Source: Omphiscola glabra
Taxonomy: Eukaryota; Mollusca; Gastropoda; Lymnaeidae
DNA: 64,000 bases
NCBI GenBank assembly: GCA_964017045.1
Contig: OZ024808.1
Coordinates: 15,623,784-15,687,783 of the forward strand
Reading direction: 5' to 3'
The notes under the pieces are model-generated. The model ran no database searches and was not told the origin of the DNA. It saw only the letters and a program-made list of their open reading frames with translations. Shown here piece after piece: positions 11,622 to 23,730 of the stretch; position 1 is the first letter of the stretch, and the number at the start of each line of letters is the position of its first letter. Position numbers and translations under genes: made by a program.

Positions 11622-12652
11622 AGGTGGCGCGTACTATGATGAAATGATTCGTACTGGACGCGGCATAAAGAAAAGTCAGGGAAACTATTGTTTAAGTCGT
11701 TGCTCGTCTTAATTTTTCAAGTTTTTTAATCTCCCAAATTTATCAGCAGCGCCATTTGAGATTTTACCTTAAAAGTGTCAATTAATACGCCAATGAAGCC
11801 ACCTGCTGTTAGGTGTTGATCTTTTGTGTTTCAGTTAACGACACAATTCTGGGAGTTCTACAGTGATAACGAAAAGATTGCAGTTAGGGTCATACTAGCA
11901 GTTGCAGAATTGATAAATTAATTGACTGTTTTGTTGTTGAGCAAATTGATTTTTTAAAATGATGTATACGATCCTTACCTCTACCGCACGACCTGACGGT
12001 CGGTGTAATTGTAAACTAGGCCAATGTTTGAATACAGCAACACTGTTCACGTCACGTTTTAAATCATGGAAACTAGAGGATTGTGCAGTGGGCTTTAACT
12101 TTAAGACTTAGATTCAATACACAGTTTAGACGCTGAGCAGGCGTAATCAACATGCGGCCCGCGAGCCACATGTGCATGGGCCGCTCAAAAGTTTAATGCG
12201 ACCCGCCAGACATTTCGATAAGGGGATTAAAGTTTCTTTAAATGTTAAATTTTCGAATGACTATCTATTTAAATCTTTGAAAATTAACTAAAAAATTGTT
12301 TAAATTTCACTGGTCATTTTCCAACTGAAATCGGGGTGATATTTTGAAGACATTTTAAGATCCACAATGACGTTTCTGAAAATATATCCCTAATTCTGTG
12401 AAAAATCTGGTCGAACCAATAAGTCCAGGGACTCATAAACGTTTGAATATACGAAGTGGCTATTGGTACCCGGGTACCAGAAGTGAGAGGTTGGGATTAA
12501 AAAACGATTAAAAATATTATTGTTGGGTTTGTAAGACCGAATGAGGTATCAAAGGAAAGATAAATTAATGTACTGTACGTTTGTAATCTTAATTCTCAGG
12601 TTTTACTAAAATAAACTACCACAAATGACATCCGATTACCTTTGAGTCTAAT
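11622..12652. repeat. Dispersed ~1-kb repeat, right flank of the 35-bp array
   Basis: Nearly the same sequence, in the same orientation, follows the array at 29758-30790. Shared landmarks are aggtggcgcgtact, 'atgcggcccgcgagccacatg' type text near 12150, and cgggtaccagaagtgag near 12475. Homology stops at gagtctaatg in both. Probably a non-autonomous transposable element; no coding sequence seen. Confidence 0.85.
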
Positions 12653-12917
12653 GGTACCCGGATGCGAAGGGCGGCGCTGCGTGTGCTCTCGAAATTATGA
12701 AGAGGTTATTACGGACCGTTATATATTGAGAATTTAATCTCTTAATTTTAGACTATGGCTCGTTCTAGAAACAGTCCATAATAAAGGACGATACCAACGT
12801 TTAAAAATAATAACAAATAAAACGACAATCAAGGCCAGAGCTCATTACAATTAATAACTTTTTAATTTGTGACCTTCAATTAAATAATAACAGCAAAAGA
12901 AATATGATTAAAATTAT

Positions 12918-13427
12918 AAACGTACAGATTTGCTGGGGATCCCACCACAAGACAGAGCCGACTGTCTCGCGAGGCAAGGCTCTTCCCAGCCACAACCAAA
13001 CAGGCCGATGACCCAACTGGGGATCCAAGCCTGGATTAAAGACCTCTTCCATGAGGAATGGATCAAAGAATGGGAACAGGGGAACACGGCCCGAAAAGTT
13101 TCCCGAAGCATGCCTAGAAACAACCGCAAAGGCGATCAGTGGTGGAGTCTTAAACGCCACCAGCAGAGTTTCATCACCCAGATGAGTACAAAGCATTGCC
13201 CTACCCGCAGCTATCTGAATAAGTTGCATCCACTGCGGGACCCGAGCTGCCGTCATCGTGAACTGGCGCCGGAGACGATCGAGCACCTTCTAGCCGAGTG
13301 CTCAACGCTGGCGACTGGCGTGACTGGGGTCCTCCCAGCCAACCATGTCGAGAGTCTTATTTACGGGACTGCCCACCAGATGAGGCAGGCCTGTACCTTA
13401 CTTGCTGGGGCCATTAAAGAGCAATAG
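12918..13427 (+). pseudogene. LINE ORF2 C-terminus (RNase H end and CCHC-like tail)
   Basis: The frame starts in RNase H-like text (RADCLARQGSSQPQPNRPM, the usual N/ADxLAR-x-G end) and continues to KHCPTRSYLNKLHPLRDPSC, a following C-x-H, APETIEHLLAECSTL and the stop at 13427. This is the C-terminal end of jockey/I/R1-group non-LTR retrotransposons. The 5' part is absent, consistent with 5' truncation at integration. A 3' UTR runs to about 13830 and ends in an (aac)n/(a)n-rich tail. Confidence 0.8.
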
Positions 13428-13831
13428 CTCGGCCCTTTTCAGTGAATGTAATATTTCAAAGCAATGAGATAGTTTCATCTTCTGGAATAATTAATTTGAT
13501 CAACTTGTAGTTGCGTTAGGTTTTGTCAATCTTTTTTTTGTTAAAATAATGTGTGCGACACGTGAGTCTTGATGGTTTTCTTGTTGATTCAAATTCGCGT
13601 CCTTGACGTGTGTATTTTGTGTTGTACTGAACAAAACATTCTAGCGCATCATATTGCGAAATAGTTTTATGCTTTAATTTGTGTATAATTCATTTAATGT
13701 ACCGGTTATTAGTATTAGTGGTCTAGATGGCCGTAACATCCAAATAAATTATTACCTGTGTTCTGTACTGATGTACCTGTAACAAACAACAACTACAACA
13801 ACAACAAACAAAAAAAACAGTAACATTTCCA

Positions 13832-14600
13832 ATCTGAGTTGTTTATTTGCAACCGTCTTTACATACTACCTTACTGGTCAAGTTAAAATCACAACCATCA
13901 AACATTTATGCATGAGTTCGTGTGGGGTGTGGGTTTAGCTAGGGGATTATGTTCAAATCTCTGTTTCTCGGAATGCTTAAGAGCTGGACGTATTGCACAG
14001 CATGGTGTAAAGGGAATTTTTAACGCTTCAAAATTTTCAGGATTCCAGCTTATAAAGTATTTAAAATTGAAATTTCGATTAGGCAGTAAAAATGTCTATA
14101 AAAAGTATCCATATATTACGTTTAAATTTCCTTTAAATAGAATGTAGACATTTTTTATAAATAAATTTAAAAAAATTTCATATGAACTACTACAGAAAGT
14201 TGATACTATTTATGAGATATATTTATGTTTCATTAGTTCAGCACTAATCGAAATGAGAATCGAAAAAGAAATAGAATTTTTCGACTTTTTTATGCATGCA
14301 CATTTTTAAGGTATTCCCACATTATGATGTTAATTCTATGCAAGTAATTAAACTGTTCCACGGACCACCTGTATTTGTTTCGTTGAATACATTTCATCTT
14401 AAGGTCAATATCAAAGAGATCAAGTCACCAGTCGCTAACCTTTTTCAATCACAGAAAACCATTATTTATTAACATTGACTTTAGGAAAATAAACTTTAAA
14501 AATTAAAAAATAATAATTAGACGACAAATGGCGATAAGTGCATTGCGCACCTTACGACATTTCTTATTGAGTCATATTTAAAAAAATATATTTTTTTTTA
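13832..14600. other. AT-rich spacer
   Basis: No gene recognised; the 79-codon ORF at 13908-14147 has no motif or splice support. Confidence 0.3.
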
Positions 14601-14721
14601 CTGTAATCTTATACTTGTTATACTTCTTTTTGTCTTCTTTTCTGATGACGGCTCTCAGCCGAGACGTCAAAATCTTTTTTCCTATGAATTCAAATTTAGC
14701 ATACGGTACCTTATTCTTATA

Positions 14722-15585
14722 CAGTGAAACCTCTCTAACGAGCAACTCTCATAACGAGTAATTCGCATAACGAACAAAAAAATGTGACGAAGTTGCTCCC
14801 TTAACGAGCGACATTTCGCATAACGAGTTACGCAGAAAGGGGGAAGTCCCTTTTTCCCGACATTCACTTCTGCTTGGAAAAAACTTTGGCCAGAGAGTGT
14901 TGTTGAATGTGATTTTGAAACAGTACCTGTGGAGTCTACAGTTAACGAGATTGTGTCATTGGCCAATATCATGGGACTCGAGGTGGACAACAATGATATT
15001 GAAGAGCTTGTGAAAGAGCACAGTCAAGAGTTGACCACCGAGGAGCTTATGGAGTTGCATCGTGTTTCACAGCAAGAAATTATGGAGGAGAGCTCATTAA
15101 TGGAGGAGGAAGTAACAGTGCAACAATCTTCTAGCGCAATAAGAGAAATGCTGAAAGCATGGGAAACTGTTGTATCGTACATTGAGAAGCATCACCCTAA
15201 TAAGGAGGTGGCTATTCGTGCAGAAATTTATTCAATGATAATGCTGTGACACATTTTCGTCAAATTTTGAAGCGTCGGCAAAAACAAATGTCTCTAGACA
15301 GTTTTCTAGTTAAAAAAGATTAAATATTTGTCATAAATTCATATTTTTATTTACGTTTTTTGTTTCAAATCTAAATTGTATTCCAAGTTGTTACACTCCT
15401 TAAGAATTCATAAGTAATTTTATTTGAATAAATGTTAATAAAAATGTTTGAAAATGAGTATTTTTTCAGCATGGAACGCATTATCGTATTTTACATTGAT
15501 TTGTATGGGAAAAATTGTTAACGACTGTTTCGCTTAACGAGTAAGATTCTGGAACGAATTATGCTCGTTATGAGAGGTTCCACTG
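14722..15585 (+). mobile_element. Internally deleted Tigger/pogo element, TA target duplication
   Basis: Left end cagtgaaacctctctaacga and right end (reverse complement) cagtggaacctctcataacg are inverted repeats; a TA lies at 14720-14721 and 15586-15587. 'cataacgag' motifs repeat subterminally. Only 864 bp remain, so the DDE core is missing. Confidence 0.9.
14869..15249 (+). pseudogene. Tigger transposase C-terminal fragment
   Basis: The open frame reads KKLWPESVVECDFE, then VNEIVSLANIMGLEVDNNDI, EELVKEHSQELTTEELMELH, an acidic stretch and IREMLKAWETVVSYIEKHHP, stopping at 15249. This is the acidic C-terminal region after the DDE domain of Tigger/jerky/CENP-B type proteins (the ELTTEEL motif is diagnostic). 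There is no start or catalytic domain, so it is a remnant of the surrounding element. Confidence 0.85.
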
Positions 15586-15730
15586 TATTTCATTTGAGTC
15601 ACACCAGAATGGTAGATAGCATGTTTATAATTATAAAAGTTTAAAATGCCATCACTGGTGAATGCCTTATACTTTTAATAAAGCTAAAATATGACCAATA
15701 CCTAAATCTTATATTTAGGATGTCGAGATA

Positions 15731-16222
15731 AAATTTAATTTGCCATTAGTACTATTAGGAACATACAATCAAATTTAATTTGCCATTAGTACTATTAGGA
15801 ACATACAATCAAATGTAATCTGCCATTAGTACTATTAGGAACATACAATCAAATGTAATCTGCCATTAGTACTATTAGGAACATACAATCAAATGTAATC
15901 TGCCATTAGTACTATTAGGAACATACAATCAAATGTAATCTGCCATTAGTACTATTAGGAACATACAATCAAATGTAATCTGCCATTAGTACTATTAGGA
16001 ACATACAATCAAATGTAATCTGCCATTAGTACTATTAGGAACATACAATCAAATGTAATCTGCCATTAGTACTATTAGGAACATACAATCAAATGTAATC
16101 TGCCATTAGTACTATTAGGAACATACAATCAAATGTAATCTGCCATTAGTACTATTAGGAACATACAATCAAATGTAATCTGCCATTAGTACTATTAGGA
16201 ACATACAATCAAATGTAATCTG
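15731..16222. repeat. 40-bp tandem repeat, about 12 copies
   Basis: Core ctgccattagtactattagg followed by 'aacatacaatcaaatgtaat'. The first two copies differ from the rest at two sites (ttaatt versus gtaatc), while the others are virtually identical. Lies downstream of gene B. Confidence 0.97.
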
Positions 16223-16771
16223 TTTTTAAATTCATTATTGCGTCTCTTTAATTGTTAAGCCAATCCATTTTTTTTTTTTTGCTTACAAAACGACAATATT
16301 GAAGTCGATATCATGGTTTATATATAAATTTGCCTTTATATAAGTTTCAATGGAATGAAATGAAAACAAATTGTTAAATTAAATTTAAAATGAGTGGAAA
16401 CATTTACTTGTTCACGTTATAAAACCATACATTAAAAATTTATGTTAAAAAAAGCCTTGCGGTTGTTCCCCCCCCCCCCCTTATGCTGGTCTGTTGGATA
16501 AAAAATTTAGCGAAAAATAAATGACTGCTTTTCACAGACGAACAAACATGATTTATTTCAAGCAACGCATCAAGTATGATAAATGGAAATGTTAAAGAAA
16601 ACATTGACATTGCTGGTTATTAGGGACAGCTGATATTGAAACTTCAAACGATAGTAACAGAAATGGCTACATTTTACATTGTGATACTCATTTTTTTTTA
16701 AAATAAAAAAAAGAGCATGACCTTTAATAACACTCAGTAGCTCTTGTTATCATTTCGTCATGAGCAGGCCA
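16223..16771. other. 3' flank of gene B
   Basis: AT-rich, with a c-run at 16470-16480. Holds the minus-strand AATAAA at 16558-16553 that is the likely polyadenylation signal of gene B; nothing else seen. Confidence 0.5.
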
Positions 16772-19700
16772 TCAACGGTAATAATGATGCGCTCTTTCGC
16801 ATTGGTCCTTTTTAGGTTCCTCTGGCTTGGTGAAAAACAAGGAAGCTGCACCGGCCACAACTGCACCAACGGGGCCGGCGAAGATGAATCCCCCGATCAC
16901 AGACCCAAGCGTAACGTTGTAAACGATCTTGCCAGACTTGGTTTTGCATTGAAGAGAAAAGATTTTTATTACTTTCTTTATTTAAGCTTGATCTAAAGAT
17001 CGAGCTTCTTGACTTTGCGGTACCATGGCCCACAAATTGTTATTCTGATAAATTTTGATTTTGAGATGGGCCGTAAGCGAAGCCTGGAAAGGGCGCCCCT
17101 CGTTACATAGAAAGCAGTGTGGACAAATAACAAGAAGATTTTGGCGCCCCTTGTCTTTGTGGGGTACGTGGTATTTTATCGTTTAATTTTTAATTCACTG
17201 TCACTGTTAAGGTTACATTTATAGATTGATCATGACCGCCCCCCCCCTTTTTTTTTTCAATGTTGGCCGGCGACCCCTTGCTACGACCCTGGTTTTGAGG
17301 ACGGTAAAAATGTATTTATTATTCTTTTTTGGGAAGCACCGAAGTTAATTTATTGAGTTCCATGGACCAAAAGTAAGGAACACCTGGATTACGTTATTTA
17401 TCTGTATACTATATCGTCCTGCAAATTGGTGTTCAAGATTAATAATAATGTAATAATTTGAACACTTCAAACTGTCTCTTATTTTCCAGTCATGTTCGGC
17501 AACCTTCACAGTGTTGACACGAATGCGGCTTCGTGAACAAATTCATTCAGCAGAAATTTCCTCACGACCCCCACACCCAAATAAAATTATACCTCAAACA
17601 TCCCCCCCCCAACAAAACAAAAAAAACAAAAACGGCTCGTGCTTGGTTCCATAATACTCAAATAAAAATGCTTCTAATTTCTAACGTTCGTTGTACAAGA
17701 TAATATTACCTGGTCACTTTTCTCCTCATCGTATCGACACCATCTGGCAAAGTGCTCACAGTTTTTATGAATTGCGTGGTATTCGTTGGAACCCAGCTTA
17801 CTCTCGGCCCTTCGTAAAATTTCTCCAGAATCAAGTGGTCTGGATGGAGGAAAAACATTGGCTATTTGATGCTGGACATTTCGGTGGGGAGGGGGGGGTT
17901 GTCAATTAGTTTGTGTGAGCGTCGGCATGTTAAACATGCGGCTCTTTGCAAGCACGCCTGTGGCCAGCACAAAGGATACTGTAATTTGATCATTGTAACA
18001 TTTTAAGGCCAAAATTGCTTCATTAATTCATTACTTTGCATTCATGAATGTGGCTAGCGGGTAAACCATTTTTATGCATGCTGATGTAGTATGTTTTGAA
18101 GTTTAAGTAATAAAAATGCTCTAATGCAATAATTTTTATTAAATTACTTAAACTTTTTGTTGCATGTGTCCCTCATTACAACAAAATTGTCTATACAAAA
18201 TTACTGTTATAATAGAAATGTATTCATTATCATTATTTCGTTTAAATTTAATGGCCGCTAATTATAAAAAAAAACATTAAAAAGCTGCCATCTAAAAGTG
18301 CATAGTGTAAGTCAAAGATATAATTTCAGTCTTCCTTATATGTTATGTCGCAATTTTATCTATATATAAAGGTATGTTTATCTATATACCGGTATTTATA
18401 TATACATAAGTAATAAAATACTTTTTTTTCCAATGTTATTGTTTCAAACATTTAGTCGACATTAGAACCCCCCCGCGGCTCTAGTCGGCATGTCCGTCCC
18501 ATAAATGGCATGTCGACAAAGAGGCGTTTGCCACGAACCCCCTGAAACGTTACCCGGGGCACATGATCACCGTGTAGGGGACCCGCGCCGAAAGGCAAAG
18601 GTAACGCACGGAAACTGCGTTAGAAAGAGCACGACTGCATGGTTTCCTACCAAGTGCAGCCGAAAATAACGTAGAAACAGGTCGGGACATGATTACAGTT
18701 GCCGCAGGGATATGAGGCGAAGGAGCGTGGCGACCCTAGCCGATGATTCCAAATATGCAGACTTGAGGGTACTGCTCCTAGGCAACCTCTCTTTTTTATC
18801 ATCTCCCAGCTGCGGTGTGAATTAGTCATGCCGCAGAAAACCACGTAAACCCTATTAGAGGGCGTCTGTTAACACCTACTAGTCCCCCGGGGTGGGAAGG
18901 GGGGGCTTTAGAGACGTAAATTGTATCCACCCCAGCCCAAGGAAGTCCGGCCCGGTTGCTGTGTAAGCATCACCTCGGCTGGCCAGGCGTCCTTTCTCTG
19001 ATGCGGCCTCACTCGCATAGTCAGTCGAGTGGAAGGGTGGGTGGGGCTGTCTCAGGGGCGGGGAGCCCTCGGCATGCCGCTTCGCGGCCTGACTGGAATA
19101 GAGAGACCACTGGGGGAGTGGTTGAATGCCAGTTAGGGGCGGTGGAGGTGTGTTGGGGAAGACCTTATGAGCCTTGGCTCGATGGTCTGCTGATTTTCTT
19201 AAGTATGTTAGTTAGTTAGTCGACATTAGACAAGAGGAAGGGCTAAAATTTTTATTTTTTTTGTTACTCCTCAACATTCCTTGCAAAAAGACGTACGTCT
19301 TGGTGGAATCCCAATCATTTCCTAGTTCAATCCTGTCTCTTCCAGCAACATGATAAATATTCTCTGTCACAACCAGGCAAGATGTTTTGGTCAGGATTGA
19401 GGTAATGCTAGAAAGGTCCCCGCCAGAGGCCGCGGAAGCATTCAGTAATGAGTCCGGGGCCTTAACGTGGATCACAGTGTCATCGCCTAATTGAAGGATA
19501 TTTGCATAGGATATTTTCATGTTATAATGAACTTCAAGTGTGCGATTTAATGTCACTTTAAAAAATGTCTGTGGGGGGGGGGGGGAGTGGTTGCGCATAT
19601 GAAAACCTTTGGATAAAAAAACTAACTACATGCTAATAGTCGTGTAAACATAGGTTTAAAAATAATAGATACATATCGACTTTTCAATTGTAGGGGAAAT

Positions 19701-21004
19701 GGGGGATGGGGGAGCCTGGCCCGGAATGATAATTTTGGTTAACACAGAAATTGTTGGCCCTGTCATAACACAGAAATTGTTGGCCCTGTAAGCCACATCC
19801 TTTGAATAAAACAAGTAAGGGCGGTGTGGGTGCGTAGAAAAGGGGCGGTCCACCCCAGTTGGAATTTATTTTCTTTATACCGAGGGGCGGCATCTTCGGG
19901 GAATGTAGAGCTTTTTTACATGGTGTGGGGCGGCACTAACCCTAGCTACGCCATGGAGTAAAGGGTCAACCCTAAATGACGACACGCTATTTAGCCGATT
20001 TTTGTAACCCCTCTCCCCTATTTAGTGGGAGTTGGAGAGAGGTGCCCCTAGTCCTGAATGGAGAGGATTTTTAAAAGTAAAGTTCAAACTCCAATTATTT
20101 AATTTAATATTAATCCGCTTTTACGTCGCAGATTTATTTCACCGACTATTTCAGAAAAAAGAAAAGAAAATATGACGTCACCATACGCACTTGCGATATT
20201 TTTTATATATATTTTTATGTTTTTTATTTTTTTGTGTGTGGTAATAATCTCATTTAGTGCAGTTATCGGGAATCTCATTTAGTGCAGTTATCGGGAATCT
20301 CATTTAGTGCAGTTATCGGGAATCTCATTTAGTGCAGTTATCGGGAATCTCATTTAGTGCAGTTATCGGGATACTCATTTAGCGCAGTTATCGTTTCGTC
20401 AAATCACTGGCATCATATTTTCTTTATCTTTCCCCTGAAAAACGGGACAATTTGATTTTTGGGGGTGAAACTGAAAATTTGATAAATGTGTTGTCATTGA
20501 CAATGAGTTTATGTGCCAAGTTTCAGCTCGATAGGTTGACGGGAATTGGGTCAATTAGCCGTCCGAAGATTTTCCCGCCTAGCCAGAAAGATATACACGA
20601 ACAAAAGCGAAGTTAATATAAAAGATTTAAAAAAAACACTAACGCACAAAAGATGGGTTTGTGTGTGGGTGGTTGGGTGGGTACGTGAGTATGTGTGTGT
20701 GTGCGAGTGCTAGCACCCAAAAAATAGCGCAGCCGGCTCCAGCCGCCCCCCCCCCCCTCCTTTAACGTTTCCCTTTGCTACGTTACGGAATCCCTTGCAA
20801 AGATAACCGCCGTCATCAACATTGTTAAAAGTGTGCTAAACGTGGAGAGTGTGATTCAATTAAATATTGAACATATAGTAAGATACAAGAAAGCAATCTA
20901 CCTATGAAGACTGCCCAGTGGGTGAAACAATTACGTTTAATTTTAACCAGATCTCCTGGACGTAGCCGGCCAACTATGTCCCTTTGGTGAGCAAAACACG
21001 ACAT
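16772..21004 (-). CDS. LRAT-domain (PLAAT/H-rev107-like) gene B, four coding exons, complete, 195 aa
   Basis: Exons are 21004-20902, 19486-19297, 17839-17710 and 16936-16772, with GT-AG introns in phases 1, 2 and 0. The chosen start is the ATG of MSCFAHQRD at 21004; an acceptor-like tttgacag ends at 21028, so a 5' UTR intron is likely. The order is RPGDLVKIK and HWAVFI (H29), DDTVIHV (H41), VTENIYHVAGRDRIELGNDW, then NCEHFARWCRYDEE (C125), then a Gly/Ala/Val-rich hydrophobic stretch at about 149-176 and a charged tail ending in a TGA at 16772-16774. This is the arrangement of vertebrate PLAAT proteins: a His/His/Cys thiol hydrolase-acyltransferase domain anchored to membranes by a C-terminal helix. 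The expected role is phospholipid A1/A2 hydrolysis or N-acylation of ethanolamine lipids. A polyadenylation signal (AATAAA, minus strand) lies at 16558-16553. Intron 2 carries a retroposed element and intron 1 a 25-bp array. The exon 4 acceptor (aaaccaag) is the weakest call. Confidence 0.87.
18467..19215 (+). mobile_element. GC-rich retroposed element, 15-bp target duplication, TTAG tail
   Basis: Identical 15-mers ttagtcgacattaga lie at 18452-18466 and 19216-19230. The 749-bp insert is much more GC-rich than its surroundings and ends in 'ttagttag'. Long target duplications with a short 3' repeat indicate LINE-driven retroposition. No coding or RNA-gene identity recognised. It sits in intron 2 of gene B, close to exon 2. 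Confidence 0.8.
19640..19960 (-). mobile_element. MITE fragment of the 'tagctagggttagtgc' family
   Basis: Reverse-strand end at about 19925-19955 (tggcgtagctagggttagtg) with the GC-rich 'gggcggcactaa' neighbourhood. A short duplication (cagaaattgttggccctgt) is present at 19746-19788. Left end not defined. Confidence 0.5.
20246..20393. repeat. 25-bp tandem repeat, about 6 copies
   Basis: Unit core ctcatttagtgcagttatcg. Lies in intron 1 of gene B, followed at 20402-20620 by LINE-tail-like text (gtgccaagtttcagctcgat) ending in an AT-rich stretch. Confidence 0.95.
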
Positions 21005-21034
21005 TTGTTCCTGGTTTAAAATCTGCCCTGTCAA

Positions 21035-22175
21035 ATAAAATTTTAAAATGCGATGAATTCATGTAGAAGATACACTAGTGATTCATTCAATGTGTGAACA
21101 CTTTCTGCTCGCCTTAATGGCAACCCTACCATCTGGTAACATGTCTGGGTAACAGAGAAGACAGCGGTCTCTTGTCAAGAATTTTGTTCTAAAAAATTAC
21201 ACCAAATACTAATTTTAAGGAACCTAATTCTTTCGGAAGTGTTCCAAGTTTATTTTAACCAGTAAGCTGTCAAGCTGTGCTATAACAACATATTTATATT
21301 GTGCTTTACTAAATATTCTTAATGACAATTAGTATTTTCCTACTACTAGTAGTGATGTTTCTTTTGTTTTAAATAAAGACAATGGTGATTAACCATCCCA
21401 TTTAAATGTCTATTGTAAACAGCATTAGCACACATTGTAAGCTACGCTTACAACTGACGATTCACAAACCTTTTGATAACTTGAAGCTACCCGGTATTTA
21501 AAAAAAAAAAAAATATTACATCTTTCCTTAGAATTCACTAAGAGCGCCTTGCACAACTCCGTGGTGTATTATCCACGCACGATCCTTTTGTAAGCCAAAG
21601 AAACCTCTTTTGTGATTTATTTTTAAATATCGAAACTGGGCCACGGTATCGGAATGTAAATTAGGAATCGATCCCTGATTTTAAATGTAATATTCTTATC
21701 AAACTTCATTCGTATTTTAATTTTCAAAATTTTGAAAAAATAGACCAATTAATATTGAGACTGGACGGATTATATTTCAGCTTTGTCTTAAAACATTTAG
21801 CATGACTTCTGCTAAGATTGCGTTCGTAACTTCGTATGGTAATTAGAAGTCGGAAACCATGTCGTAAAATCGTGCCCCTGTTAAAAGAGGTTAGGTAAGA
21901 ATCTTTAAAATAATTTCGAGAAATAAATACGAAAATAATTTACAATATATAATTTTTGTTTAAATGATTAAAATAAAAACTTGCTGAATCCTCGTAAAAT
22001 GGTTATAACCTGTAGAGACTGCAATCGGGTTAGACAAAATGGAAATAAGCGAAAGAGATTATGGGAAGGAGCCTTCATCGGCAAACAGCACTATTAAATA
22101 AAAATAAAAACTTGCTGAAATGTAGTATCCGAGAGTACAGCAAGAGGAATGTGACAGAACAAAAGTAGATAAGAG
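21035..22175. other. Upstream region of gene B
   Basis: AT-rich, no gene recognised. The promoter of gene B should lie here or further right but no convincing TATA/Inr pair stands out. Confidence 0.3.
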
Positions 22176-22186
22176 ATTAAATACGG

Positions 22187-22485
22187 TTACCGGAAATTTG
22201 ATCGAAAGACATTTCGTCGACGTAAAAATTGATCGACGGAAATTTGATCGATCGGAAATTTGGTCGAATCTTTTTTTCAGTTCACACGTTAAAATTTTCT
22301 TCAAATTTCTTTTTGAACGCACTATACTATATAGTAAAAAAGAATAATGCGTTCAAAAAGAAATTTGACGCAAAATTTTACCGTGTAAACTTAAAAAAAA
22401 GATTCGACCAAATTTCCTTTCGATCAAATTTCCGTCGATCAATTTTCCGTCGACGAAATTTCTTTCAATCAAATTTCCGGATACT
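22187..22485. mobile_element. Foldback MITE, 299 bp, 11-bp target duplication
   Basis: The two halves are inverted copies: left ccggaaatttgatcgaaag against right (reverse complement) ccggaaatttgattgaaag. Pairing extends through most of the element to a short centre near 22330-22340 (ctatactatatagt). Direct repeats attaaatacgg flank it (22176-22186 and 22486-22496). Confidence 0.9.
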
Positions 22486-22496
22486 ATTAAATACGG

Positions 22497-23360
22497 GCAA
22501 AAGGGAGAAAGTGGAGAGGAAAAGTAAGTCCACTGCGATTGGTAATGACGAGGTGGGAGCGGAGAAAAGGTTTAACAGGTGAATGAGAACAGGACATTCA
22601 TGTCCTGTGGGGTCAAGGTTCCATAAGCTTGGATCAACTTGATTTCCAAATACACCCGGTTTGCTGTGTTGGTAAAGGTCACGACAGTAAAATCCGCTTC
22701 TATTCAAGCGTTTGGAGACGGTACACTACTTATCTTGCGTAATATAACGGAGGTGTTCAGTACATCTGTCAGAGATTCGGCGCCCTTTCTCACCTGTATT
22801 CGACATCTGGCAGCGGGTGCAAACAATGGCTTCGACAATATTGCGTAAAGTGCAAAGGAAACCGCCCCTTTCTTGAAATAAATGTCCTTAGGGAAGGGAA
22901 TGTGTTGAGTCTGGACGACGAAAGGGTAAGTGTTGCAACAGTTTCATCAACATGGCTTGGTCCCAAAGTAGGAGGGAGCAGCGTTGATACTACTTCGCAC
23001 AAAGATGTCTCGCAGAATTGTATCACGTCTAAAAACATTTAGATGCAGGGAAGAGCAAATGTCGTGGTTGTCAGGGTCGGCGAGGAGAATGGCGCGGTTT
23101 TTAAGGAAAACACTTTTGGCTATGAGAATGTGAGGATGATATGTGAGAACAAATTTGGTCCTCTAATCATTGTCACTCGGACGTGACGTGAAGACATCAG
23201 CAAGGGTAATATTTTTAACCCTTTTAGGGCCTGATGAAAGTAATGTCTTCGGGTAGGACCTACATCGGAAATAATCGATTATCTCAAGTGCCTTGTCCCA
23301 AATGTCATCCTCCGATTTATAATTGTCCAAGCTTCTGAAAAATTATTGTTTGCGATTTAT
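22497..23360 (-). pseudogene. Penelope-like element remnant, GIY-YIG endonuclease end
   Basis: On the minus strand, with several frameshifts and stops: WDKALEIIDYFRCRSYPKTL, KRVKNITLADVFTSRPSDND, KFVLTYHPHILIAKSVFLKN, AILLADPDNHDICSSLHL, then ICTRCQMSNTGEKGRRISDR with CTEHLRYI, and finally DPTGHECPVLIH. The GE-x-GRR-x-SDR...EHLR block is the GIY-YIG endonuclease signature that follows the reverse transcriptase in Penelope-like elements. The reverse transcriptase itself is not visible. The foldback MITE at 22187-22485 sits directly downstream. Confidence 0.75.
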
Positions 23361-23559
23361 TATCAAATTCAAAGAATATTCTTGCTAGTCCTCTTTGGTC
23401 AAGTTTGATATACATTCAGTAAACTTGAGCCTATCTTTTTTATTTTTTTAACCTTAGTCAGAATATGAATTTGGGCTTTAAATTTTACTTCAAGTCACTT
23501 CCTTTTCATTCTTCTTTTTTATTTACCTTGTTTCTGTCTGGTTTTCTATTTTTTAGGTA

Positions 23560-23730
23560 GGATTTATCTCTCTCTTTATAATGTAAATTTGATTAATACT
23601 TATTTGCATGTCTTGTACTGATGAAGGCAAGTGCCGAAACGTTTAATTATTTGCAATGTAAAATTATTATTAAAGCTCAATATATATTGTTATATCGACA
23701 CAGATTGTTCGTGTCTTTTTAATCTATCAG
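23560..23730 (+). mobile_element. Repeat end with hammerhead-like hairpin (family B)
   Basis: Core at 23618-23644: CTGATGA, stem GGC-aagt-GCC, GAAAC. The surrounding text matches 42600-42740 (attaaagct, then a terminal 'tgtctttttaat' type end). Confidence 0.6.

Larger units (their letters stand above)
14600..15700 (+). mobile_element. Repeat carrying a hammerhead-like hairpin, split by a Tigger insertion
   Basis: Bases 14600-14720 match 46558-46665 (ttctgatga hairpin, acgtcaaaatctttt, tttagca, gttcttat). At 14720 the match is broken by the Tigger element and appears to resume after 15586, giving a nested insertion. The core at 14642-14668 reads CTGATGA, a 5-bp stem, then GAGACGTC. Confidence 0.6.

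Noticed and set aside
12876..13286. 136-codon minus-strand ORF
   Set aside because: Antisense of the LINE RNase H end, which has the recognisable motifs on the plus strand.
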